Notes under the pieces: generated by a model
Database searches by the model: none
Seen by the model: the letters and a program-made list of their open reading frames with translations, nothing else
Told to the model about the DNA's origin: nothing
Position numbers and translations under genes: made by a program
Shown here: positions 7,564-15,061 of the stretch, piece by piece
Layout of the letters: the number at the start of each line of letters is the position of its first letter
Position numbering within the stretch: position 1 is the first letter of the stretch
Assembly (NCBI GenBank): GCA_902565385.1
Contig: CACFEW010000005.1
Span: 1-42,253 of the forward strand
Reading direction: 5' to 3'
Source of the DNA: an uncultured Pelagibacteraceae bacterium
Lineage (GTDB): Bacteria; Pseudomonadota; Alphaproteobacteria; Pelagibacterales; Pelagibacteraceae
Length of the DNA stretch: 42,253 nt

Positions 7564-8112
7564 TTAAATACTTTGTTTCTGCAATTCAATTTGAAGCTTT
7601 TCCATCATAATCATAGGAGACTTCAAAAACGGATGAACTTTATGAGCTTCAATGTAACTATCAATAGCTTTTTCGTAGTTTTTTAAAGCTGTTTGAACTA
7701 AACCTTGGCCTGTTAGTGCACCGAAATGTCTTTTTTCTATCAAAAGCACTTTATCAATATCAGCTTGTGATAGCTCGTATTTACCCATTAAATATAATAC
7801 CGTTGCTCTTTTATTCCAGGCCTCTGCCCAATTAGGATCAAGTTTAATGACTTCAGTAAATTTATCATATGCAGCATCAAGTTTATTCTCCATCATTGCA
7901 GATGAACCATCAGCTAATAACTTTGTTAAATTATTTTTAGTTGGATGAGTAGTCCAAAGATCCCAAATTTTATCCTCTATTTTTTTTGAATTTTCAAAGT
8001 TTAAAGCACTTTTTAATTGAACAAATAATTTATCAATTTCTTTTTTATTATCGTCAGCCAATAAAGGCGATGAAAATAAGAAAAAAATAAAAATGAATGA
8101 AATTTTTTTCAC
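7564..8112 (-). CDS. Periplasmic TPR protein
   Basis: A 182-residue protein with an N-terminal Sec signal peptide (KK, then a hydrophobic core ISFIFIFFLFSSPLLA, cleavage probably after LLA). It is followed by an alpha-helical body with about three tetratricopeptide repeats at residues 68-165 (for example KFTEVIKLDPNWAEAWNKRA and LMGKYELSQADIDKVL). TPRs mediate protein contacts, so this is likely a periplasmic scaffold or adaptor, partner unknown. GTG at 8112 abuts the stop codon of the upstream NTF2-like gene with no gap, which indicates translational coupling. Confidence 0.75.
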   Translation of the reverse strand: MKKISFIFIFFLFSSPLLADDNKKEIDKLFVQLKSALNFENSKKIEDKIWDLWTTHPTKNNLTKLLADGSSAMMENKLDAAYDKFTEVIKLDPNWAEAWNKRATVLYLMGKYELSQADIDKVLLIEKRHFGALTGQGLVQTALKNYEKAIDSYIEAHKVHPFLKSPMIMMEKLQIELQKQSI

Positions 8113-8433
8113 TTACTTAGACATTGGAGTAGCGCCAGTTTCTAAACTAACAATTTTTCCGTCTTTATATCTATAAACCGCCATTACAGCTTCAACATTT
8201 CCGTCATTAAATGTAACAAAAGAATGGTGTACACCCACTTCATCATTTTCATATACAACCCTAGTTTTATCTTGATTGATATCTCCACTCATTGCCCATT
8301 TTATAACATCAGCTTTTCCTAAAGAATTTCCAGATTTATGCATCGTGAATTTAAAATCATCATGCAAAAGTTCATTCATAGTTGCCTCATCTTTTTTGTC
8401 TATTGCATCAGTATATCTTTTTAATATCGACAT
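8113..8433 (-). CDS. NTF2-like (SnoaL-type) protein
   Basis: A 106-residue cytosolic protein with the cone-shaped NTF2/SnoaL pattern: an N-terminal helix pair (ILKRYTDAIDKKDEATMNELLHDDFKF), then alternating strands ending in MAVYRYKDGKIVSLETG. The family includes isomerases, hydrolases and ligand-binding proteins, and no catalytic residue can be assigned confidently. Its ribosome-binding site (AAAGGAGT) lies inside the last codons of the upstream DUF1330 gene and the stop-to-start gap is one base, so translation is coupled. Confidence 0.7.
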   Translation of the reverse strand: MSILKRYTDAIDKKDEATMNELLHDDFKFTMHKSGNSLGKADVIKWAMSGDINQDKTRVVYENDEVGVHHSFVTFNDGNVEAVMAVYRYKDGKIVSLETGATPMSK

Positions 8434-8434
8434 T

Positions 8435-8722
8435 TTATACTCCTTTAATTATTATTCCGTTACCAATTGAGTTTTCTAAACGGATTTGTTTAATTGGTTT
8501 GTATTCATCAGAGTTATACCACTCTAAAGCTTTTTCATAACTTGGAAATTTAATAACAACTGTTCTAGGATATGCCCAAGTTCCTTCTAATACTTTTGTT
8601 TCACCACCTCTAACAATATATTCTCCACCAAATTTTTCAGCAATCGGTTTCACTTTTTCTACGTACTCTTTATATTCCTCAGGTTTTTTTACCTCTATGT
8701 TGAATATTGCAAACCCAGACAT
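8435..8722 (-). CDS. DUF1330 family protein
   Basis: A 95-residue protein with the DUF1330 pattern: a first strand AIFNIEVKKPEEYKEYV, then AEKFGGEYIVRGGE, a strand pair around EGTWAYPRTVVIKFPS, and the helix YEKALEWYNSDEYKPIKQIR. The fold is a ferredoxin-like dimeric alpha/beta barrel. The function is not established for the family. The start overlaps the stop of the upstream membrane-protein gene by one base (TAATG). It is one of several small barrel-type proteins in this operon. Confidence 0.8.
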   Translation of the reverse strand: MSGFAIFNIEVKKPEEYKEYVEKVKPIAEKFGGEYIVRGGETKVLEGTWAYPRTVVIKFPSYEKALEWYNSDEYKPIKQIRLENSIGNGIIIKGV

Positions 8723-9138
8723 TAAGTGTAAATTTTATCAGCTAAACCGTAGCATAAAATTGCACTCATAATTGTAAATACAAACGGTGCAATAACACCC
8801 TCGTTTGTAGTTTTTTCATTCACACCTGTTTTATTTATTTTAATAGAATAAAAATTACATAAAAAAATACATAGGTTATTTATAAAAACTAAATTTAAGA
8901 ATCCCCATGTGTTTTCCAAACCCCCAGGTCTTATAAAACCTACATAGATTGACATTAAAAATACAGCGAGCATAAATGCTCCTGCCATTCTAATCATTAT
9001 TGCTCCACTTGGATCTATACCAAATCTTTCCATGAAGCTTTTAGTGCCAAAAATAGTTTGAAATGCGTAAACACCAACTCCAATAAAGTGAACTAAATAA
9101 ATTATTAAATAAAATATCCCATTAAATTTTTCTAACAT
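8722..9138 (-). CDS. Four-helix membrane protein of unknown function
   Basis: A 138-residue protein with four hydrophobic segments (about residues 6-27, 45-65, 77-97 and 114-135) and a short polar loop, KINKTGVNEKTTNEG, between the third and fourth. I do not recognise a family. It begins at ATG 9138 with an AGGAG site 8 bases upstream in the gap after the 9147 gene. It overlaps the DUF1330 start by one base. The context suggests a membrane partner for the small soluble proteins of the run, but this is only inference. Confidence 0.65.
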   Translation of the reverse strand: MLEKFNGIFYLIIYLVHFIGVGVYAFQTIFGTKSFMERFGIDPSGAIMIRMAGAFMLAVFLMSIYVGFIRPGGLENTWGFLNLVFINNLCIFLCNFYSIKINKTGVNEKTTNEGVIAPFVFTIMSAILCYGLADKIYT

Positions 9139-9146
9139 TTTTTCTC

Positions 9147-9461
9147 CTAATCGTTAAAAACCATTCTCATTTCATCCTGAATTGTGCCTTCTTTAAAAAC
9201 ACCCTTCATTTTTTTCTGAAGTTCAATGAATTCAGGATCAGCTGACATGTTTGTATCATTTTCAAATGCTTTATCAGTAAACTGCTCGCCCACAAGTGTT
9301 TCTCTTACCGTCCTTGGGTTACCACCAATTTGAAATGAAAAGTAAACTTCATGATCTGGATAATGTTTTTTTCTAACTTTTGCCAAACCTTTAGAGATTT
9401 CCATAGCTTCATCAAGTTTATCATCGTAAACACCAATGGTTCTTGTATAGATTGCTTTCAT
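9147..9461 (-). CDS. Small alpha/beta protein of unknown function
   Basis: A 104-residue soluble protein, rich in charged residues, opening with the strand KAIYTRTIGVYDD, a helix KLDEAMEISKGLAKVRKKHYP and a second strand HEVYFSFQIGG. This beta-alpha-beta start and the size resemble dimeric ferredoxin-like (ABM/NIPSNAP-type) barrels, but I cannot place it in a named family. No catalytic motif stands out. It has a modest Shine-Dalgarno (AGAG) and lies 11 bases after the 9473 gene. Confidence 0.6.
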   Translation of the reverse strand: MKAIYTRTIGVYDDKLDEAMEISKGLAKVRKKHYPDHEVYFSFQIGGNPRTVRETLVGEQFTDKAFENDTNMSADPEFIELQKKMKGVFKEGTIQDEMRMVFND

Positions 9462-9472
9462 AAATTTCTCTT

Positions 9473-9760
9473 TTAAGCGTTATAGTCCATCACTTGGTCA
9501 GTACACTCAGTAAATTTATGTGGCTCAAAGAAATCATTCATTTGACCCAATTGATTATTGATATCCGCTTCACTGTTAGCTTTCCACCAACAAAACATTT
9601 GCATTGTATCACCTGGAGTGTTCCAAGTCATTTGACATGCTGCTTTATCACTTGTCATTGATTTAACAATGTCTTCCATTTTCATTGAAGCTACTGTTTC
9701 ACTAAATTTTTCTTTCATTTCTTTCGATTTGAAAGTGTGAGTTACCATATAGTTTTTCAT
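9473..9760 (-). CDS. Small alpha/beta protein of unknown function
   Basis: A 95-residue protein opening with a strand KNYMVTHTFKS, then a helix KEMKEKFSETVASM, a strand pair around AACQMTWNTPGDTMQMFCWWKA and a helix with ADINNQLGQMNDFFEPHKF. The pattern fits a dimeric alpha/beta-barrel protein of the GYD/ABM size class. Three cysteines are spread through the chain without a metal-binding spacing. It is preceded by an AAGGA ribosome-binding site. It is probably a distant paralogue of its neighbours in fold only. Confidence 0.6.
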   Translation of the reverse strand: MKNYMVTHTFKSKEMKEKFSETVASMKMEDIVKSMTSDKAACQMTWNTPGDTMQMFCWWKANSEADINNQLGQMNDFFEPHKFTECTDQVMDYNA

Positions 9761-9773
9761 TTTTTCCTTTCAG

Positions 9774-10058
9774 TTATTTTGCTTTGGTTAAATGATAAAC
9801 TGAGTAACTATCTAATACTGCTGACATAATAGGTTTTGATACTTCAGTTCCCTCTATAAATTTATATAGAGCTGCCTCGTCAGTACAAAAAATCTTAAAC
9901 ATAACGGTGCTTTTATCTGGTGTTACTGTTCCAATTGTTTTTTCTACTACTGCAACTTTTGCTCTTTCTGCTAAACCTTCAGGTGATTGCATAAATCCCA
10001 TAAATTTTTCAAACATTCCCTCTTTTAATTTAGCTACTACTAACATTTCTTTTTCCAT
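9774..10058 (-). CDS. Small ABM-like alpha/beta protein of unknown function
   Basis: A 94-residue protein with the order strand (EMLVVAKLKEG), helix (MFEKFMGFMQSPEGLAERAKV), strand (KTIGTVTPDKSTVMFKIFCTDE), helix (AALYKFIEGTEVSKPIM), strand (SYSVYHLTK). This is what a ferredoxin-like antibiotic-biosynthesis-monooxygenase-type barrel looks like. No cofactor-binding residues are obvious. It has a GGGAG site before ATG 10058 and lies 10 bases after the secreted protein gene. Confidence 0.62.
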   Translation of the reverse strand: MEKEMLVVAKLKEGMFEKFMGFMQSPEGLAERAKVAVVEKTIGTVTPDKSTVMFKIFCTDEAALYKFIEGTEVSKPIMSAVLDSYSVYHLTKAK

Positions 10059-10068
10059 AAATTTCTCC

Positions 10069-10440
10069 CTAATATAAAGTTTGAACTACTTTTTTTACTC
10101 TTTCAGCTCCATTAGGAACCAAAGCTTCAACAAACGTATGACATTTGTCAGTTTTAGCTTTGTCGTATTTTGAGCCATAATGTTTATCTACTGCTTTGTT
10201 TACTCCAGCATCCCAATCTTTTTCTTGAATACCTATTTCAAGAGCATATGTTTTAAGAACTTTTACAGTTGAAATTGATTTTTCTTTCATTCCGTACTCA
10301 AATTTTTCACCTGATGGAAGAAAGTAGTTAGCCATATAAATACCAACACAATCCCATGCTTTTGATTTATCTTTGTCACTCATTCCTGCATTTGCAGATG
10401 TAAAAATGAAAAATGACAAAACTATAATAATTTTTTTCAT
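10069..10440 (-). CDS. Small secreted protein of unknown function
   Basis: A 123-residue protein with a clear Sec signal peptide (KKIIIVLSFFIFTSANA, cleavage after ANA at about residue 18). The mature part is about 105 residues, helical, with two cysteines (WDCVGIYM and DKCHTF) that could form a disulfide in the periplasm. I do not recognise a family. It is the first gene of the minus-strand run down to 6650, starts at ATG 10440 with a GAGGA site, and is separated from cysK by a hairpin at 10474-10493. Confidence 0.68.
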   Translation of the reverse strand: MKKIIIVLSFFIFTSANAGMSDKDKSKAWDCVGIYMANYFLPSGEKFEYGMKEKSISTVKVLKTYALEIGIQEKDWDAGVNKAVDKHYGSKYDKAKTDKCHTFVEALVPNGAERVKKVVQTLY

Positions 10441-10473
10441 AATTCCTCGACGTTAATTAATATTAATATAAAA

Positions 10474-10493
10474 ATGTAACTGTTTTGTTACAT
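10474..10493 (-). terminator. Possible intrinsic terminator after cysK
   Basis: A perfect 7-base inverted repeat (ATGTAAC / GTTACAT) with a 6-base loop lies 16 bases after the cysK stop. On the minus strand it runs into TTTTT (the first T belongs to the stem). The stem is AT-rich and short, so it is a weak terminator, or alternatively an operator for the small-gene run that starts at 10440. Confidence 0.4.
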
Positions 10494-10508
10494 GCCTGGT
10501 ATGCGTTA

Positions 10509-11510
10509 TTATAACCAGCTAGGAATAGGGAGGTTTTTTTCCTTTAAAAAGGATTTATTAAACATCTTTGAGTTGTATTTATCTGATCTATCACAGAGAA
10601 TTGTTACAATTGTTTTTCCTGGACCTAGCTCTTTTCCTAATCTAATTGCACCTGCAATATTTACTCCACAACTAGTTCCTAAACTTAACCCCTCATGCTG
10701 TATTAAATCATAAAGCACGGGTAAAGACTCTAGATCACTGATTGAAAAAGCACCATCAATTTTAGCTTCAGCAAAGTTTTTAGTTATTCTGCTTGAACCA
10801 ATACCTTCAGTTATTGATCCACCCTCAGCTTTAAGTTCACCATTCATGATATGATTATAGAGTGCAGAGCCTGTTGGATCTGACAAATAAATTTTTATAT
10901 TCTTATTTTTTTCTTTTAAAAATTTACTTACACCACCGATGGTGCCTCCAGTTCCTGATGCGCAGACAAAGCCATCTACTTTACCACCAGTTTGTTCCCA
11001 AATTTCTGGCCCAGTCGTTTCGTAATGACCTTTTGCATTAGCAGTGTTATCAAATTGGTTTGCCCAAACTACACCCTTGTTATTTGTACTTTTTAATTCT
11101 TCAGCAAGACGACCCGCAACTTTTACATAGTTACCATCATCTTTATAAGGCTTGGGCGGCACCAGTCTAAGATCTGCACCGATATTTTTTAAAGTATCTT
11201 TTTTTTCTTGGGTTTGGTTGTCATTCATTACGATTATTGTCTTATAACCTAAGGAATTTCCTAAAAGACATAAACCTATCCCAGTGTTACCTGCAGTACC
11301 TTCAACAACGATTCCACCTTCCGAAATTAATTTCTTTTCTTGTGCATCTTTTATTAGCGCAAGAGCAGCTCTATCTTTAACGGATCCACCTGGATTTAGG
11401 TACTCCGCTTTTCCATAAATATTACATCCAGTGATCTCAGAGGCTGCTTTTAATTTTATTAAAGGTGTATTGCCAACCGACTCAATAAAGTTATTTTTTA
11501 TTTGTGACAT
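10509..11510 (-). CDS. cysK: Cysteine synthase (O-acetylserine sulfhydrylase)
   Basis: A 333-residue PLP enzyme of fold type II that joins O-acetylserine and sulfide to make cysteine. The PLP lysine is Lys45 in GGSVKDRAA. The substrate loop GTAGNTGIGL and the phosphate-binding SGTGGTIGG are present, as is the GTSCGVN segment near the C-terminus. Its start overlaps the cysE stop by one base (TAATG), giving a cysE-cysK operon for the complete serine-to-cysteine route. CysE and CysK form a complex in many bacteria, in which the CysE C-terminal tail enters the CysK active site and ends in Ile. Here CysE ends in ...TDKDKD, so such docking is not evident. Confidence 0.9.
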   Translation of the reverse strand: MSQIKNNFIESVGNTPLIKLKAASEITGCNIYGKAEYLNPGGSVKDRAALALIKDAQEKKLISEGGIVVEGTAGNTGIGLCLLGNSLGYKTIIVMNDNQTQEKKDTLKNIGADLRLVPPKPYKDDGNYVKVAGRLAEELKSTNNKGVVWANQFDNTANAKGHYETTGPEIWEQTGGKVDGFVCASGTGGTIGGVSKFLKEKNKNIKIYLSDPTGSALYNHIMNGELKAEGGSITEGIGSSRITKNFAEAKIDGAFSISDLESLPVLYDLIQHEGLSLGTSCGVNIAGAIRLGKELGPGKTIVTILCDRSDKYNSKMFNKSFLKEKNLPIPSWL

Positions 11511-12079
11511 TAATCTTTATCTTTATCAGTAACAGCGTAAGGTTGAAATCCTTTTGTAGCATCACCAACTCTTGTAGCTGGAATTCCTACCATTATTGAT
11601 TTCTCAGGAACATTTTTAGTAACCACTGCATTTGCACCGATTAAAGAATTTTTGCCAATTATTATTGGTCCTAAAATTTGAGCACCGGATCCAACAACAA
11701 CATTATCTTCTAAAGTTGGATGTCTTTTAGTATTTCTTTGATCATTAGTGTTTATACTTGGAGCAATTCCACCTAATGTAACATTATGATAAATAGTAAC
11801 ATTATTTCCAATTTCAGACGTCTCGCCGATTACAACTCCCATACCGTGATCAATAAATAAATTTTTTCCAATCTTTGCCTTTGGATGAATTTCTATTCCT
11901 GTTAAAAATCTTGAAAATTGAGAAATGATTCTTGCAACTAAATCAAATTTTGCTATCGCAAAAAAATTTGCAATTTTATGAAAAAAAATAGCCTTAACCC
12001 CTGGATAAGTTAAGATAAGACTTAACTTAGATTTTGCCGCAGGATCTCTGTCTATTATAGATTGTAAAAAATCATTCAT
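11510..12079 (-). CDS. cysE: Serine O-acetyltransferase (short form)
   Basis: A 189-residue left-handed beta-helix acetyltransferase. The catalytic core is plain: [33 protein letters not shown] with the active His/Asp region, then hexapeptide rungs and [11 protein letters not shown]. The protein is about 80 residues shorter than E. coli CysE because most of the N-terminal helical domain is missing, as in the short EpsC-like forms. It acetylates serine with acetyl-CoA to give O-acetylserine for the coupled cysK. Start ATG 12079 has no strong Shine-Dalgarno. The tail lacks the terminal isoleucine that inhibits and docks into CysK in the classical complex. Confidence 0.9.
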   Translation of the reverse strand: MNDFLQSIIDRDPAAKSKLSLILTYPGVKAIFFHKIANFFAIAKFDLVARIISQFSRFLTGIEIHPKAKIGKNLFIDHGMGVVIGETSEIGNNVTIYHNVTLGGIAPSINTNDQRNTKRHPTLEDNVVVGSGAQILGPIIIGKNSLIGANAVVTKNVPEKSIMVGIPATRVGDATKGFQPYAVTDKDKD

Positions 12080-12151
12080 CTAATTTTGTCAGCTTGATAA
12101 AAATAATTAATGTCTATATAGTGCTTTTAAACAGTATTTAAAGGAGAAATA

Positions 12152-12562
12152 ATGTACAAAAATACTAATTGTTTTCATCTAGCAATCCCATGTGGAGATC
12201 TAGAAACAGCAAAAAAGTTTTATAGTGAAACTTTGGGCTGCCGACTTGATAATTCAGCACAAGAGTGGGCTGATGTTGACTTTTGGGGAAATGAATTAAC
12301 TCTCCATGCAAGTGAGCATAAACTAGATAACGAAAGACACGATGTAGATATGGGTAACGTTTCTGTTCCACACTTTGGAGTTCATTTATCAAGAAAAGAT
12401 TTTGATACTTTAAAAAATAGATTAAAAGAAAAAGGTGCAAAGTATTATGATGAACCTTATCTAAGATTTAAAGGAACAAAATACGAGCAAGAAACATTTT
12501 TTGTAAAAGACCCTAACGAAAATATTCTAGAGATCAAAACTTTAACTGCTAATCCAGAATAA
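12152..12562 (+). CDS. VOC (glyoxalase-like) family protein
   Basis: A 136-residue vicinal-oxygen-chelate protein. Two beta-alpha-beta-beta-beta modules are seen: NCFHLAIPCGDLETAKKFYSETLGC near the N-terminus and VPHFGVHLSRKDFDTLKNRL in the middle, ending in the typical FVKDPNENILEIK. The His in FHLAI, the His in HFGVHL and the Glu in LEIK are candidate metal ligands. The family spans glyoxalases, dioxygenases and resistance proteins, and the substrate is unknown. It has an excellent AAAGGAG ribosome-binding site before ATG 12152, the strongest in the area. The LysE-type gene follows after 11 bases. Confidence 0.82.
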   Translation: MYKNTNCFHLAIPCGDLETAKKFYSETLGCRLDNSAQEWADVDFWGNELTLHASEHKLDNERHDVDMGNVSVPHFGVHLSRKDFDTLKNRLKEKGAKYYDEPYLRFKGTKYEQETFFVKDPNENILEIKTLTANPE

Positions 12563-12573
12563 TTTTAGTTTAG

Positions 12574-13188
12574 ATGGAATACCTGGTATTAGGTTTTATT
12601 ACCGGGCTTAGTTTAATCCTAGCGATTGGTGCTCAAAATATCTTTGTAATAGAACAAGGTCTTAAAAAACAGTATGTTTTTTTAGTCTGTTTAATTTGCT
12701 CATTTTCAGACCTAATTTTAATATTTTCAGGCATTCTTTTATTCCACTTTTTTCATCAATATTTTAATATATTTGTAGAGCTAACTTTAAACATCTGTTT
12801 AATAATTTTTTTAATCTATTTCATATATTCAAAAATTAAATCTTTTAGTGTTAGTGCTAATTTCAATATTGAAAAAAAAGAGATTACTAGTGCTAAGATT
12901 ATATTAAAGACACTTGGTTTCACCTACCTAAATGCACATGTTTATTCTGATACAGTTTTCTTTTTAGGAAATTTTTCAAAAAATTTTTTATTTGATGAAA
13001 AAATTTATTTTGGTGTAGGCGCTTCTATAGCATCTTTTATATTTTTCTTTTTACTTGGTTATTCATCGGTATATTTTTCAAGATATGCTCAGAGTGATAA
13101 AACATGGAAATATATTAATGGATTCATTATTAGCTTTATGTCTTTGCTCACAATTTATATAATTAAAGAAACGGCATATTTTCTTTAG
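12574..13188 (+). CDS. LysE/ArgO-type amino-acid exporter
   Basis: A 204-residue inner-membrane protein with about six helices. The N-terminal GLSLILAIGAQNIFVIEQGLKK segment is the LysE/ArgO signature, closer to LysE/ArgO than to RhtB. These proteins export basic amino acids (lysine, arginine) and prevent toxic accumulation. A central polar loop (about residues 85-110) separates the two halves, as in the family. No LysG-type regulator is adjacent. Confidence 0.82.
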   Translation: MEYLVLGFITGLSLILAIGAQNIFVIEQGLKKQYVFLVCLICSFSDLILIFSGILLFHFFHQYFNIFVELTLNICLIIFLIYFIYSKIKSFSVSANFNIEKKEITSAKIILKTLGFTYLNAHVYSDTVFFLGNFSKNFLFDEKIYFGVGASIASFIFFFLLGYSSVYFSRYAQSDKTWKYINGFIISFMSLLTIYIIKETAYFL

Positions 13189-13257
13189 TTAAAAGCATTT
13201 TTGAGTGACAATTATAGCGCATGTTAAAATCTCAATTTCAAATTAATCTTATTTATT

Positions 13258-13716
13258 ATGCTTTTAAGAAGAAAGTTTTTAAAATTGTTAGGTCTCTCTA
13301 TACTTTTTGTGTCATTACCTTATCAATTCTTAAAATCAGCAACAAAAAAACTTATTAATCCTGATCTTAGTAAAGCTCAAAAAGATATAATGTTTAATGA
13401 AAGCACTGAGAGACCATTTACCAGTGAATTACTAAAAGAAAAAAGAGATGGATTTTATCATTGTGCAAATTGTGGAGCAAAGTTATTTTCATCAAAAGCA
13501 AAATTTGATAGTGGAACGGGTTGGCCTTCCTTTTCTGAGGCTTTGCCAGGAGCTTTTAAAACTAAGATTGATTATTCTTTTGGAATGAAAAGAATTGAAT
13601 ATCATTGTGCAAATTGTGGTGTACATCATGGCCACGTTTTCTTAGACGGACCTACTGCTACTGGAAAAAGATTTTGTAATAATGGATTGTGTTTAATTTT
13701 TGTACCAGAGAATTAA
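13258..13716 (+). CDS. msrB: Peptide-methionine (R)-S-oxide reductase with Tat signal
   Basis: A 152-residue MsrB that repairs methionine-R-sulfoxide in proteins. The catalytic cysteine is Cys140 in KRFCNNG. Two CxxC pairs (CANCGAK and CANCGVHHGH) bind zinc, and SGTGWPSF is the substrate region, with Thr where some MsrBs have the recycling Cys. The N-terminus is a twin-arginine signal (RRKFLKLLG at residues 4-12 followed by a hydrophobic stretch), so the enzyme should be exported folded to the periplasm. Reduction there would need a periplasmic thiol donor, for which the CcdA-like protein at 3394 is a candidate by inference. The stop overlaps the convergent dehydrogenase by 4 bases. Confidence 0.88.
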   Translation: MLLRRKFLKLLGLSILFVSLPYQFLKSATKKLINPDLSKAQKDIMFNESTERPFTSELLKEKRDGFYHCANCGAKLFSSKAKFDSGTGWPSFSEALPGAFKTKIDYSFGMKRIEYHCANCGVHHGHVFLDGPTATGKRFCNNGLCLIFVPEN

Positions 13717-14999
13717 TTAGAAAAACCATATTTTCTAAGTCTTACATCTCCTGTTCTCGCATGAGCTTCCATTCCCTCATATCTAGAAATTCTAGCTGCA
13801 GCAGCACCAACTAATTTAGTAGATTCTTTTGTCATTCTTTGAAAGCTTAAAGTTTTAATAAATTTTCCAACAAATAATCCGCCAGTGTATCTTCCTGCAC
13901 CTTTAGTTGGTAAGATATGATTTGTACCAGAACATTTATCGCCATATGCAACAGTTGTTTCTTCACCCACAAACAACGAACCATAATTTGTTAATCTTTC
14001 ATGAAACCATTCTAAGTTTTCGGTCTGTACTTCTAAATGTTCAGGTGCATATTCGTCACTAATTTTCACTATTTCTTCATCAGTGTCACAAAGAATTACT
14101 TCACCATAATCTCTCCACGCTGCTTCAGCACTTGTTCTTGGAACTTCTGGAAGTTCTGCAATTAATTCTGGAACTCTTTTCATTACTTTTTCGGCTAATT
14201 CTTTACTAGTTGTATAAAGCCAACATGGTGAGTTATATCCATGCTCAGCTTGTCCTACTAAATCTACCGCAACAATTTCTGGATCAGCTTTAGCATCAGC
14301 TATAATTCCAATTTCAGTTGGTCCTGCAAACAAATCAATACCAACTTTTCCATACAAAATTCTTTTAGCCTCAGCCACAAATTGATTTCCTGGACCTACA
14401 ATTATATCTGCTGGGGGATTTTTGAATAATCCATTGGTCATTGCTGCAATTGCAGGAACTCCTCCTAAATTTAAAATAACATCTGCACCGCAAAGATCAG
14501 CTGTGTATACAATAGTAGGGTGGGCACCAACACCTTCTTTAGGAGGACTACATGCAATAATATTTTTTACTCCAGCAACTTTTGCTGTAGTTACACTCAT
14601 TACAGCAGATGCAATATGAGCGTATCTTCCACCCGGGATGTAGCAACCTGCTGTATTAACAGGCACTAATTTTTGACCTGCATACAAACCATCAGAAAGT
14701 TCTACTTCAAAATCTTGTCCATAATTTTTAAGTTGTGCTTCAGCAAATTTTCTAACTCTTTCAAATGAAAATTGAATATCATCTTTGGTTTTTTGATCTA
14801 AAGTTTTTTTAATTTCCTCAATTTTATCTTTTGATACTATGATGTCTCCATCATACCTATCGAATTTTTTAGTTAAATCGATGCAGCCTTGTTCTTTTGT
14901 TGTTTCGATATTTTTTAATAAATCTTGAACTATTCCAGTTGTCTTATTATCGTCAGTGGATGAAGTTTTTGGAGACTTTTTTAAATAAGTAATGGCCAT
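13713..14999 (-). CDS. Histidinol-dehydrogenase-family enzyme, HpsN-like (sulfopropanediol 3-dehydrogenase)
   Basis: A 428-residue zinc- and NAD-dependent dehydrogenase of the HisD family. General family marks are PGGRYAHIASAVMSV, VGPGNQFVAEAKR, AGPTEIGIIAD and AEHGYNSP. Several segments differ from true HisD and match, from memory, the HpsN branch that oxidises 2,3-dihydroxypropane-1-sulfonate (DHPS) to sulfolactate: an ITYLKK start, GSLFVGEETTVAYGDKCSGTNH, and PTKGAGRYTGG in place of the HisD PTYGY...SSLG region. No histidine-pathway genes flank it. The taurine module elsewhere in the window makes an organosulfonate role plausible. The alternative is a genuine HisD. It starts at ATG 14999. 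Confidence 0.72.
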   Translation of the reverse strand: MAITYLKKSPKTSSTDDNKTTGIVQDLLKNIETTKEQGCIDLTKKFDRYDGDIIVSKDKIEEIKKTLDQKTKDDIQFSFERVRKFAEAQLKNYGQDFEVELSDGLYAGQKLVPVNTAGCYIPGGRYAHIASAVMSVTTAKVAGVKNIIACSPPKEGVGAHPTIVYTADLCGADVILNLGGVPAIAAMTNGLFKNPPADIIVGPGNQFVAEAKRILYGKVGIDLFAGPTEIGIIADAKADPEIVAVDLVGQAEHGYNSPCWLYTTSKELAEKVMKRVPELIAELPEVPRTSAEAAWRDYGEVILCDTDEEIVKISDEYAPEHLEVQTENLEWFHERLTNYGSLFVGEETTVAYGDKCSGTNHILPTKGAGRYTGGLFVGKFIKTLSFQRMTKESTKLVGAAAARISRYEGMEAHARTGDVRLRKYGFSN

Positions 15000-15061
15000 T
15001 AATACATTTTTATAATTGATAAATTATTTAAGACAAATTTAATTTTATTGCAATCAAACAT

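Noticed and set aside
13713-14999. Simple assignment as hisD for histidine biosynthesis
   Set aside because: Key blocks differ from HisD and no histidine genes are adjacent, although a true HisD cannot be fully excluded.
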